A stretch of DNA of 11,672 nucleotides from Hydrogenovibrio sp. UBA654 (GTDB taxonomy: Bacteria; Pseudomonadota; Gammaproteobacteria; Thiomicrospirales; Thiomicrospiraceae), in the NCBI GenBank assembly GCA_002299585.1, contig DBOE01000066.1:2336-14007 (forward strand), in the 5' to 3' direction. The notes beneath the pieces were generated by a model. It worked only from the letters and a program-made list of their open reading frames with translations, was not told the DNA's origin and made no database searches. Below, one piece after another: positions 1 through 6,620 of the stretch. Position 1 is the stretch's first letter, and each line of letters begins with the position of its first letter. A program made the position numbers and the translations under genes.

Positions 1-635
1 AGTTAGTTGATGAAAACCTAGTTAATCACCCTGATGACTTATTTAAACTAACCGTAGAACAACTTATTAAGCTAGAAAGAATAGCAGAGAAGTCAGCAGA
101 AAAAGTTTATCAAGCCATTCAAAGCTCTAAACGGACTACTTTTGCTAGATTTATTTATAGCCTAGGAATTCCAGAAGTAGGTGAAGTTACTGCCAATAAT
201 CTCGCGAATCATTTTCAAACACTTGAAAATTTAACTAATGCAGATAAAAAATTATTAATTAAGATTGATGATGTTGGTGATATTGTTGCCCAACACATTA
301 AGAATTTTTTTAAACAACCTCATAATAGACAGGTAATAGAAAGTATGTTAGAGCAGGGGTTAGAATGGCAAATTCCTGAAGAGAAAAAGGTTGATGTTAA
401 TTCTACCTTTAATAACAAGCTTGTTGTTTTAACTGGTATTTTACAATCTATAAGTAGAGGTGATGCTAAAATTAAATTGGCAGAATTAGGAGCAAAAATT
501 ACTAGTAGCATTTCTGCTAAAACAGATTATTTAATTGCTGGTGAAAAAGCAGGTTCTAAAAAAAGCAAAGCAGAACAACTTGGCGTTACAATACTCACGG
601 AAGCCAAATGGTTAAAAATGATGGAAAAGGATTAG
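1..635 (+). CDS. ligA: NAD-dependent DNA ligase, C-terminal part (5' end outside window)
   Basis: LigA seals nicks in duplex DNA, joining Okazaki fragments and repair patches, using NAD+ as adenylate donor. About 210 C-terminal residues are present; the E. coli protein has about 670, so the adenylation and OB domains lie upstream of the window. The first two bases complete a split codon and reading continues from base 3. What is visible is the helix-hairpin-helix region, starting with LVDENLV and DLFKLT, then ERIAEKSAEK, TTFARFIYSLGIPEVGE and the DDVGDIVAQHI hairpin. A BRCT domain follows from about base 405 (LVVLTGILQSISRGDAK, ELGAKI, TDYLIAGEKAGSKKSKA, AKWL). Both parts align by eye with E. 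coli LigA without gaps of note. The stop is three bases before darP, so the two are probably co-transcribed. Confidence 0.95.
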   Translation, partial: LVDENLVNHPDDLFKLTVEQLIKLERIAEKSAEKVYQAIQSSKRTTFARFIYSLGIPEVGEVTANNLANHFQTLENLTNADKKLLIKIDDVGDIVAQHIKNFFKQPHNRQVIESMLEQGLEWQIPEEKKVDVNSTFNNKLVVLTGILQSISRGDAKIKLAELGAKITSSISAKTDYLIAGEKAGSKKSKAEQLGVTILTEAKWLKMMEKD

Positions 636-638
636 AGC

Positions 639-1181
639 ATGGTAAGACCTCGTAATGTTGGCAGATACCAAGCACCCAAAGAAGTACCTGACTGGGAGCA
701 AGAAGAGTTTGAAAGCCGAACAGATATAAAAAAAGCTGCTGATGCGGTAAAAAATTTGGGTATTCAAATCTCTGAGCTAACGGTTAGTGAAATTTATTCA
801 TTTAATTTACCAGCAGAATTTTTAGATGCGGTTTTGTTATTAAAAAAAATGGGTAAAGGGCCGGCATTAAAACGCCAAAAATCTTTTATTGGTAAATATT
901 TACGCAAAAATGAGCTGTTAATTATTCAAATTAAAGAACGGTTGCAACAAATAGAACAAAGAGAACAGCAAAGAAATGCTCATTTTCATCGCTTAGAAAT
1001 TTGGCGAGATAGGTTGGTAGAAGAGGGTGATAGTGGGCTAAATGAATTTTTAACTGATTACCCGCAAGCTGATAGGGCTTTACTAAGGCAGCTGGTAAGA
1101 AATGCGAATAAAGAAGTTTCCGAAAATAAGCCACCTAAATCATCAAGAGCAATGTTTAAATATCTTAAGATAGTATCTTAA
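639..1181 (+). CDS. darP: Dual-action ribosomal maturation protein DarP (YjgA, DUF615 family)
   Basis: This is a 180-residue protein; E. coli YjgA/DarP has 183. The family binds late 50S precursors and promotes peptidyl-transferase-centre maturation. Family blocks seen in order are SRTDIKKAADAVKNLG (26-41), KRQKSFIGKYLR (78-89), HFHRLEIWRDRLVEEG (115-130), ADRALLRQLVRNANKE (144-159) and NKPPKSSRAMFKYL (163-176), all close to the E. coli sequence. The N-terminal 25 residues are poorly conserved, as usual. The ATG is preceded by GGAAAAGG inside the end of ligA, about eight bases away, so translation is probably coupled to ligA. A strong hairpin follows the stop. In E. coli the gene sits by pmbA, so the ligA pairing is a different arrangement. 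Confidence 0.93.
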   Translation: MVRPRNVGRYQAPKEVPDWEQEEFESRTDIKKAADAVKNLGIQISELTVSEIYSFNLPAEFLDAVLLLKKMGKGPALKRQKSFIGKYLRKNELLIIQIKERLQQIEQREQQRNAHFHRLEIWRDRLVEEGDSGLNEFLTDYPQADRALLRQLVRNANKEVSENKPPKSSRAMFKYLKIVS

Positions 1182-1188
1182 TCAGTTA

Positions 1189-1216
1189 TTAAGTGCCTCC
1201 TTAGGGAGGCACTTAA
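1189..1216 (+). terminator. Strong hairpin after darP, probable terminator
   Basis: TTAAGTGCCTCC (1189-1200) pairs perfectly over 12 bp with GGAGGCACTTAA (1205-1216) around a TTAG loop. It starts eight bases after the darP stop and ends 23 bases before the preferred ycaO start. No long T tract follows (AATTAAATATAG), so efficiency is uncertain; it may instead stabilise the ligA-darP transcript 3' end. Related sequence occurs again at 11256-11286 and 11557-11601. Confidence 0.6.
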
Positions 1217-1239
1217 ATTAAATATAGATGGAAAACACT

Positions 1240-2961
1240 ATGCCAACAAAAACTTTCATAATAGGTAAAGATGCTAGTTTAGAAGATTCAATAACAAAAA
1301 TGCAGGCTATATTAAAAAAAGCAGGTTTTAAAATTGAAGAAACAAGTTGGTTAAACCCCGTTGAAAATATTTATTCTGTGCATATTAGAGATAAAAACTG
1401 TTCCGTTTTGTTTGCTAATGGTAAAGGTTTTTGTAAAAAATCCTGTTTGGCAAGTGCTTATGGTGAGTTTATAGAAAGACTAGCTACTAACTATTTTTTT
1501 TCAGATTTTTTTATAGATATAGATGCTGTTAAAGATGATTTTTTGTATTATTTAAATGAAAAAAAACTTACTTTAAAAGAATATAAATTATGCTTGAATA
1601 AAAAACTATGGGCTTTGTATGATGCTGGGGGTGAATTACAAGCAGAAGACTTTTTGAGCCTAAATGATGCTAAGCAACAAATAACCTGCTTGCCAATGAA
1701 TAATGCAGTAACTAATGAAGAAGTGTATTTTCCGATTAATATTTTTAGTAATCTTTATGCAAGCAATGGTTTATGTGCAGGCAATACAATTTTAGAAGCA
1801 AAAGTTCAGGGGCTGTCAGAAATATTTGAACGCTGGGTAAAGGGAATAATTTTAAGAGAAAACCTATGCTTACCTAAGCTTTCTAATAAAAATATAGAGA
1901 AGTATTTAAATATAACTATAGCAATAGAGAATTTAAAAAAAAAGGGTTTAGAAATTTCGCTAAGAGATGCATCTTTAGGGGGACATTTCCCAGTAATAAG
2001 TGTAATACTATTTGAACAAGCAACGGGGCAATGTTTTGCTTCATTTGGAGCTCACCCTATATTTGAAGTTGCATTAGAAAGAACTTTAACAGAAGCTTTA
2101 CAAGGTAGAAGTTTACATAAGTTAGGTGGGTTTCAAACACCGGTGTTTGATGCTGAATTAGTTGCTAATGATGAAAATATAGAAAACCATTTTATTGATT
2201 CTAGTGGATTAATTAATGCGAAATTTATTAGCACAAATTATGATTATAAACTTAGTAATTGGAGTTTTGAAGGTACAATAGAACAACAATATCTGTATTT
2301 AGTAAATAAAATAACGCAAATGGATAGAGTGGTTTATACGGCAGACTTTAATCATTATGGGTTGCCAGCCAGCAGGGTAATCGTGCCAGGGATGTCTGAA
2401 ATATTTCCTATTGAAGAGCTGATAGATAATAATCAAAATCAAGGTAGAATCTTACGGGAGTCTTTAGAACAATTATCGCAAAATAAAGTACAGCAACAAA
2501 TTCAGCAGACTTTAGAGGTTGTACAGCAATTAGGCTTGTCTGATCATCAAGGGGTTGCTAGTTTAATCGGTTTGTTAGCAGATAAAAACAGCTATTGGCA
2601 GAAATTAAAAATAATAGAATTGAAAATGTTTTTACAATTAGCACAACAAAATCATGAAGAATGTTTTGAAAGTTTACAGACTTGTTTTTATTTTGTGGAT
2701 GATAAAGCAATGAAAGTTTTTTATAAGGCTTTAAGTTTTGCTCTAGAAGTAAAGTTATATAAAAATCAGGCAATATACAATACTGAAATGTTAATTGCTT
2801 TATTTGGAAAACAGACTACAGAAAAAGTAACTAAATCTATAAATGGAGATTTGTTTTTATATGGATTGCCCATAGGAGATGAGGTTTTCAGACAAAACCT
2901 AGCTCACCAAAGGTTAGTTGAGATCTATAAAAGACTACCCGTGGCAATAAATGTTGACTAG
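1240..2961 (+). CDS. ycaO: YcaO, ATP-binding accessory factor for RimO methylthiolation of ribosomal protein S12
   Basis: YcaO potentiates RimO-dependent beta-methylthiolation of an aspartate of ribosomal protein S12; the mechanism is not fully settled. The 573 residues match E. coli YcaO (586) along nearly the whole length. Shared stretches include FIIGKDASLEDS near the start, SWLNPVENIYSVHIRDK, NGKGFCKKSCLASAYGE, NLYASNGLCAGNT, FGAHPIFEVALERT, HFIDSSGLI and SRVIVPGMSEI. The ATP/Mg-binding motifs of the YcaO fold are intact: SAYGEFIER at 72-80, and N182, E186, Q190, E194, E197, R198 in the NTILEAKVQGLSEIFER helix. The C-terminal third is helical, as in E. coli. I chose ATG 1240 because GGA lies seven bases upstream and the N-terminus then matches E. 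coli; an in-frame ATG at 1228 has no visible Shine-Dalgarno. No convincing promoter is visible between the preceding hairpin and this start. Confidence 0.94.
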   Translation: MPTKTFIIGKDASLEDSITKMQAILKKAGFKIEETSWLNPVENIYSVHIRDKNCSVLFANGKGFCKKSCLASAYGEFIERLATNYFFSDFFIDIDAVKDDFLYYLNEKKLTLKEYKLCLNKKLWALYDAGGELQAEDFLSLNDAKQQITCLPMNNAVTNEEVYFPINIFSNLYASNGLCAGNTILEAKVQGLSEIFERWVKGIILRENLCLPKLSNKNIEKYLNITIAIENLKKKGLEISLRDASLGGHFPVISVILFEQATGQCFASFGAHPIFEVALERTLTEALQGRSLHKLGGFQTPVFDAELVANDENIENHFIDSSGLINAKFISTNYDYKLSNWSFEGTIEQQYLYLVNKITQMDRVVYTADFNHYGLPASRVIVPGMSEIFPIEELIDNNQNQGRILRESLEQLSQNKVQQQIQQTLEVVQQLGLSDHQGVASLIGLLADKNSYWQKLKIIELKMFLQLAQQNHEECFESLQTCFYFVDDKAMKVFYKALSFALEVKLYKNQAIYNTEMLIALFGKQTTEKVTKSINGDLFLYGLPIGDEVFRQNLAHQRLVEIYKRLPVAINVD

Positions 2962-2962
2962 T

Positions 2963-2999
2963 AAAAAACTGCCATATTTTAGTTTTTTCTTGTTTTTTT
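2963..2999 (+). terminator. Rho-independent terminator of ycaO
   Basis: AAAAAACT (2963-2970) pairs with AGTTTTTT (2981-2988) around a 10-nt loop, beginning two bases after the ycaO stop. T-rich sequence follows (CTTG then seven T). The stem is AT-only except for one C-G pair, so it is weak thermodynamically but has the correct layout. Confidence 0.6.
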
Positions 3000-3017
3000 A
3001 AAAAAAATAGCTATAAT
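2990..3017 (+). promoter_or_regulatory. Candidate sigma70 promoter of the rpsF operon
   Basis: A perfect -10 TATAAT lies at 3012-3017. The -35 TTGTTT (2990-2995) is 16 bp upstream and matches TTGACA at three positions, inside the T-rich terminator tail. Transcription would begin near 3023-3025, giving a leader of about 100 nt before rpsF. Confidence 0.6.
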
Positions 3018-3026
3018 TCTCGTCTT

Positions 3027-3105
3027 TCAGATATGCAAACTCTGATTTCCTTGCCTCACTAATATTTATTTACATTGAGTAAATATAATTAGGAGGCTAT
3101 TTTTT
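3027..3105 (+). promoter_or_regulatory. Structured rpsF leader: two hairpins, the second attenuator-like
   Basis: Hairpin 1 is TCAGA (3027-3031) with TCTGA (3041-3045). Hairpin 2 has a 10-bp lower stem, GCCTC-A-CTAAT (3053-3063) with ATTAGGAGGC (3088-3097) and one bulged A at 3058. A small internal loop follows, then a 7-bp upper stem, TATTTAC (3067-3073) with GTAAATA (3079-3085), and a five-base loop. TA and six T (3100-3105) come directly after, the layout of an intrinsic terminator. The 3' arm also buries AGGAGG (3091-3096), a consensus Shine-Dalgarno about 30 nt before the rpsF start. rpsF leaders in many bacteria bind the S6:S18 complex through a CCG-bearing motif; I see no CCG here, so control by S6:S18 is only a guess. 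Confidence 0.5.
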
Positions 3106-3126
3106 AATCCATAAGGAGATGATTTA

Positions 3127-3477
3127 ATGCGTCATTATGAAGTCGTATTTTTAGTGCACCCTGATCAAAGTGAACAGGTTCCTGCAATGATCGAAAAATA
3201 CCGTGGTCTTATTGAAGAAAAAGGTGGTTCTATCCACCGTCTTGAAGATTGGGGTCGTCGTCAATTAGCTTATTTAATTAATAAGATCCATAAAGCTCAT
3301 TATATTTTAATGAATATTGAATGTACTCAAGAATCTTTAGACGAGCTAGAAAACTTATTTTACTATAACGATGCAGTTTTGCGTAATATGGTTATTAAAC
3401 GTAAAGAAGCTATTACAGAACCGTCTGTAATGATGGCTCAAAAAGAAGACAAGCGTCGAGGAGATAATCGTGGCTAG
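3127..3477 (+). CDS. rpsF: 30S ribosomal protein S6
   Basis: S6 dimerises with S18 on the platform of the 30S subunit. The N-terminus MRHYEVVFLVHPDQSEQVP is nearly identical to E. coli S6, followed by IHRLEDWGRRQLAYLINK, KAHYILMNIE and YYNDAVLRNMVIKRKEA. At 116 residues it is shorter than E. coli S6 (135 before maturation): the acidic tail is missing and the protein ends in a basic run, DKRRGDNRG. The start has AAGGAG eight bases upstream (3113-3118). Its last eight bases overlap rpsR, implying translational coupling of the two partner proteins. Confidence 0.97.
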   Translation: MRHYEVVFLVHPDQSEQVPAMIEKYRGLIEEKGGSIHRLEDWGRRQLAYLINKIHKAHYILMNIECTQESLDELENLFYYNDAVLRNMVIKRKEAITEPSVMMAQKEDKRRGDNRG

Positions 3478-3700
3478 TAGAAGTTTTGGAAGAAAAAAAT
3501 TCTGTCGTTTCACTGTTGAAGGCATTAAAGAAATTGATTTTAAAGATTTAGATACTTTAAAAAGCTATATCACAGAAACAGGCAAAATAGTTCCAAGTCG
3601 TATTACTGGAACTAGTGCAAAATATCAACGCCAATTGGCTAATGCTGTTAAGCGAGCTAGATATATTGCTTTGTTACCTTACACAGATCAACATAAGTAG
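3470..3700 (+). CDS. rpsR: 30S ribosomal protein S18
   Basis: S18 binds S6 and 16S rRNA on the 30S platform. The 76 residues align with E. coli S18 (75): RKKFCRFTVEG, EIDFKDLDTLKSYITE, GKIVPSRITGT, KYQRQLANAVKRARY and LLPYTDQHK. Translation starts at a GTG overlapping the rpsF end by eight bases. The Shine-Dalgarno GAGGAG (3458-3463) lies six bases upstream, within rpsF. No other in-frame start fits the family length. Confidence 0.97.
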   Translation: MASRSFGRKKFCRFTVEGIKEIDFKDLDTLKSYITETGKIVPSRITGTSAKYQRQLANAVKRARYIALLPYTDQHK

Positions 3701-3720
3701 AAATAAGTAAAAAATTAAAT

Positions 3721-4608
3721 ATGTTATTCGTTGCCCATTATATAATGAAAGGTCAAATTCAGGCTTTTGTAGCAACAATACTCTTAGCAGCATTAAGCGT
3801 TTGGTTTTCTCCTTTTGGATTGTTGCTAGGAGCTGTGATTGCTTTAATTACTCTTAGAGTTAGTGAGACTGAAGGGTTTAAAATACTTGTTGTTGCAATG
3901 TTGGTTAACTATCTAATTACAGCATTTTATTTAGATAATAATATAGCTAGCATGATTGCTATTTTTGAGTATATGTTGCCAATTTGGTTAATAGCTTTGG
4001 TCTTAAGAAAAACTAATTCTTTAGCTAGTGCAATACATTTGTCTATGTTAATGGCAGGTGCTCTTTTGGTAGTTTTTCATCTAATGGTAGGAGATACTAC
4101 GCTTTGGTGGAAAAATTTATTTGATATGATCTTGTTGCCATTTATGGAACAAACTAAAATTGAATTCCCAAGTGAAAATATTGAATCTATTGCTAAAATA
4201 GCAACTCTAGTAATGGGGATATCAGCAGTATTTTTATGGACATCAATCATTTTTATAGGTAGATGGTGGCAATCACAGTTGTATTACCCTGGTAGGTTTA
4301 ATGAAAACTTCCAGCAGCTTCGTTTACCAAAAAATGTAGCTTATTTTGCTGCGGTGGTTATTGTCACAAGTTTAGTGGTTAAGTCGTCCATTATGCAAGA
4401 TTTATCTGGTGTACTTATGGCTGGGTTAGTATTTCCAGGTTTAGCGATTGCTCACTATATTATTGCGATTAAGCAGTTGAAAAGAGCATGGTTAATAGGT
4501 TTATACATTGTATTAATTGTATTTCCACAAACAATTTTTATTGCAGCGGCAATTGGTTTACTAGACAATTGGTTAGATATTCGAAAACGATTGACACAAA
4601 AACTATAA
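3721..4608 (+). CDS. DUF2232 family integral membrane protein
   Basis: This 295-residue protein is very hydrophobic, with about eight predicted membrane segments by eye. The longest polar loop, around residues 180-205, contains GRWWQSQLYYPGRF and LRLP. That loop and the N-terminal HYIMKGQIQA resemble the DUF2232 protein found at the same place in Pseudomonas, and DUF2232 proteins (YybS) also sit near rplI in Bacillus, so the association is old. The molecular function is unknown. The start at 3721 has no good Shine-Dalgarno; 3745 is an alternative ATG, but 3721 preserves the conserved N-terminus. It lies 20 bases after rpsR and 11 before rplI, in the same operon. Confidence 0.85.
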   Translation: MLFVAHYIMKGQIQAFVATILLAALSVWFSPFGLLLGAVIALITLRVSETEGFKILVVAMLVNYLITAFYLDNNIASMIAIFEYMLPIWLIALVLRKTNSLASAIHLSMLMAGALLVVFHLMVGDTTLWWKNLFDMILLPFMEQTKIEFPSENIESIAKIATLVMGISAVFLWTSIIFIGRWWQSQLYYPGRFNENFQQLRLPKNVAYFAAVVIVTSLVVKSSIMQDLSGVLMAGLVFPGLAIAHYIIAIKQLKRAWLIGLYIVLIVFPQTIFIAAAIGLLDNWLDIRKRLTQKL

Positions 4609-4619
4609 AGGTTTAGATT

Positions 4620-5072
4620 ATGAATGTTATTTTGCTAGAAAAAGTACAAAATGTAGGTGGTTTGGGAGATCAAGTTTCTGTAAAGGCAGGTTTTGCTCGT
4701 AATTTTCTTATCCCACAAGGAAAAGCTAAGCCAGCAACTAAAGAAAATTTAGCAGAGTTTGAAGCTAGGCGTGCTGAAATTGAAAAGATACAGGCTGAAG
4801 AGTTAGCAGCCGCTACTGTTATTTATGAAAAAATAAATGGTACAGTAGTATCTATTTCATCTGTAGCTGGTGATGAAGGCAAACTATTTGGTTCTATTGG
4901 TACAGCCGATATTGCAGATGCTTTAGTAGCCGTTGGATTTAGCATTGAGCGTAAGGTCGTTCGTATGCCTGAAGGGTCTTTACGCCATACAGGTATTTTT
5001 GAGATTGATATTGAATTACACACTGATGTAGTTGCCGCTATCACTGTAGAAATCAAAGCTACTGAAGATTAA
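4620..5072 (+). CDS. rplI: 50S ribosomal protein L9
   Basis: L9 binds 23S rRNA at the base of the L1 stalk and helps maintain reading frame. The 150 residues match E. coli L9 (149). The N-terminal RNA-binding domain has MNVILLEKVQNVGGLGDQV, KAGFARNFLIPQGKA and PATKENLAEFEARRAE, leading into a long connecting helix. The C-terminal domain carries AGDEGKLFGSIGTADIADAL and RMPEGSLRHTG. AAAGG lies about eight bases before the ATG. It is the last gene of the rpsF operon, ending 17 bases before a terminator. Confidence 0.97.
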   Translation: MNVILLEKVQNVGGLGDQVSVKAGFARNFLIPQGKAKPATKENLAEFEARRAEIEKIQAEELAAATVIYEKINGTVVSISSVAGDEGKLFGSIGTADIADALVAVGFSIERKVVRMPEGSLRHTGIFEIDIELHTDVVAAITVEIKATED

Positions 5073-5089
5073 ATTTTAAAGTAGTATTT

Positions 5090-5121
5090 TTTAAAAACGA
5101 GGTTTTCACTTCGTTTTTAAA
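5090..5121 (+). terminator. Rho-independent terminator of the rpsF-rplI operon
   Basis: A 13-bp stem, TTTAAAAACGAGG (5090-5102) with CACTTCGTTTTTAAA from 5109 (one G-U pair), closes on a six-base loop TTTTCA. The T5 run is in the 3' arm; because the A run mirrors it, the structure could also work on the other strand. It separates the ribosomal operon from dnaB. Confidence 0.8.
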
Positions 5122-5129
5122 CTTCGTAA

Positions 5130-5158
5130 TAAATTTTATCTTGTGATTAGGTTATAAT
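5130..5158 (+). promoter_or_regulatory. Possible dnaB promoter
   Basis: A perfect TATAAT occurs at 5153-5158, between the terminator and dnaB, with only TAAATT (5130-5135) at -35 distance. Another possible pair is TTGTGA (5141-5146) with TATCTT (5163-5168), spacing 16. The placement fits a short leader for dnaB; the -35 element is poor in both readings. Confidence 0.4.
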
Positions 5159-5186
5159 CCTATATCTTATTACTAAGAACAAATTC

Positions 5187-6608
5187 ATGAAAGACGAACA
5201 ATTTTTTAAAACACCTCCTCATTCTATTGAAGCCGAACAGTCTGTTATCGGCGGTTTAATGCTGGATAACGAAAAATTAGATGATGTTTCTATCCAATTA
5301 CAGGAAACAGATTTTTACACCCAACAACATCAAGTTTTGTATAAGGCAATTTTAGAGCTTAGACAGCAGTCTAGACCTTTTGATTTAGTTACTATAATTG
5401 AAAAACTAGAGTCTATTGGTAAATTAGATGATTCTGGAGGTAAAGAGTATTTAATTGATTTAGTCACCAATACTGCCGGGGCATCTAATATTAAATTTTA
5501 TGCAGAAATTGTTCGCGAAAAATTTATTTTAAGGAGTTTAATAAAAGCTAGCAATGAAATTTCAGAAGCTGGTTATTTTTCGCAAGGCAAAAATACACGT
5601 GAAGTTTTGGATATAGCTGAAAGTAAGATTATGGCTATTGCCGAGCATAGTTTTGGTCAGCAGCGTGAATATCAAGACATGCAAACCTTGCTTAATGACG
5701 CGGTTTCAACTATAGATCAACGCTATAATTCTGATGGGTCTATAACAGGTCTAGCAACTAATTTATCTGAAATTGATGAAATAACTTCAGGTTTACAGAA
5801 TGGTGATTTAATTATTGTTGCAGGTCGTCCTTCAATGGGTAAAACTACTCTTGCTATGAATGTTGTGGAAAATGTAGCAATTAAAAGTAAAGCTAATGTA
5901 GCTGTGTTTAGCATGGAAATGCCAGCAGAACAATTAGTTTTAAGGATGATTAGTTCAGTAGGAAGGATTGATGCTGAGAGGGTTCGTACAGGAAAGCTAG
6001 AGCCAGAAGATTTTGGGCAATTAAATGTGGCAGTTACTCAGTTATCGCAAACTAAGGTGTTTATTGATGACTCACCAGCCCTAACAATTAATGATCTAAG
6101 AGCAAGAGCAAGAAGGATAGATAAAGATATTCGAGATAACCAGTATAAAGAAGCACTAGAGGCAGGGGTTGATAGCCCTGAACAACAAGTTAGTGGTTTA
6201 GGTCTTATAGTTATTGATTACTTGCAATTGATGAGAGGTTCGGTTCAAACTGAAAACAGAGTCAATGAAATATCTGAAATATCTCGAGGTTTGAAAACCT
6301 TAGCTAAAGAGCTAAATGCTCCTGTTGTTGCTTTGTCGCAGTTAAGCCGAAATCTCGAACAACGCCCAGACAAAAGACCTAAAATGGCTGATTTACGCGA
6401 ATCTGGAGCTATAGAACAAGATGCTGATTTAATTATTTTTATTTATCGTGATGAAGTTTATAACCCTGATTCTTCTGATAAAGGTACCGCAGAAATAATT
6501 TTAGCAAAACATAGAAATGGTTCCTTAGCAACGATTCGTCTTACCTTTATTGGTAGATATACTAAGTTTGAAAATCATGCAATTTTTAATGCACCTGATG
6601 ATTATTAA
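5187..6608 (+). CDS. dnaB: Replicative DNA helicase DnaB
   Basis: DnaB is the hexameric 5'-3' helicase that unwinds DNA at the fork and recruits primase. It has 473 residues (E. coli 471). The N-terminal collar domain begins PPHSIEAEQSVIGGLMLDN (10-28). The RecA-like domain has Walker A GRPSMGKTT (213-221), catalytic E244 in SMEMP, Walker B LIVIDYLQLM (340-349), the SQLSRNLEQRPDKRP loop, DLRESGAIEQDADL (402-415) and the arginine finger R443 in KHRNGS. About 20 extra residues (near 314-337) lie just before Walker B compared with E. coli, and the N-terminal tail is about 20 shorter. No intein is present. alr follows after 12 bases. Confidence 0.97.
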   Translation: MKDEQFFKTPPHSIEAEQSVIGGLMLDNEKLDDVSIQLQETDFYTQQHQVLYKAILELRQQSRPFDLVTIIEKLESIGKLDDSGGKEYLIDLVTNTAGASNIKFYAEIVREKFILRSLIKASNEISEAGYFSQGKNTREVLDIAESKIMAIAEHSFGQQREYQDMQTLLNDAVSTIDQRYNSDGSITGLATNLSEIDEITSGLQNGDLIIVAGRPSMGKTTLAMNVVENVAIKSKANVAVFSMEMPAEQLVLRMISSVGRIDAERVRTGKLEPEDFGQLNVAVTQLSQTKVFIDDSPALTINDLRARARRIDKDIRDNQYKEALEAGVDSPEQQVSGLGLIVIDYLQLMRGSVQTENRVNEISEISRGLKTLAKELNAPVVALSQLSRNLEQRPDKRPKMADLRESGAIEQDADLIIFIYRDEVYNPDSSDKGTAEIILAKHRNGSLATIRLTFIGRYTKFENHAIFNAPDDY

Positions 6609-6620
6609 ATTAGGTTTTAT

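Noticed and set aside
1161..1172. Perfect palindrome TATCTTAAGATA at the darP 3' end.
   Set aside because: It is short, AT-rich and inside conserved-family coding sequence, so chance is the simplest explanation.
1228..1239. ycaO start at ATG 1228.
   Set aside because: It has no ribosome-binding site and adds four residues absent from E. coli YcaO; ATG 1240 has GGA at good spacing. Both remain possible.
3018..3126. Canonical S6:S18-binding leader motif.
   Set aside because: No CCG trinucleotide is present between the promoter and rpsF, so I list the structure without naming the motif.
6120..6230. Intein or insertion element in dnaB.
   Set aside because: The extra segment is only about 20 codons, in frame, with no splicing motifs, direct repeats or inverted ends.
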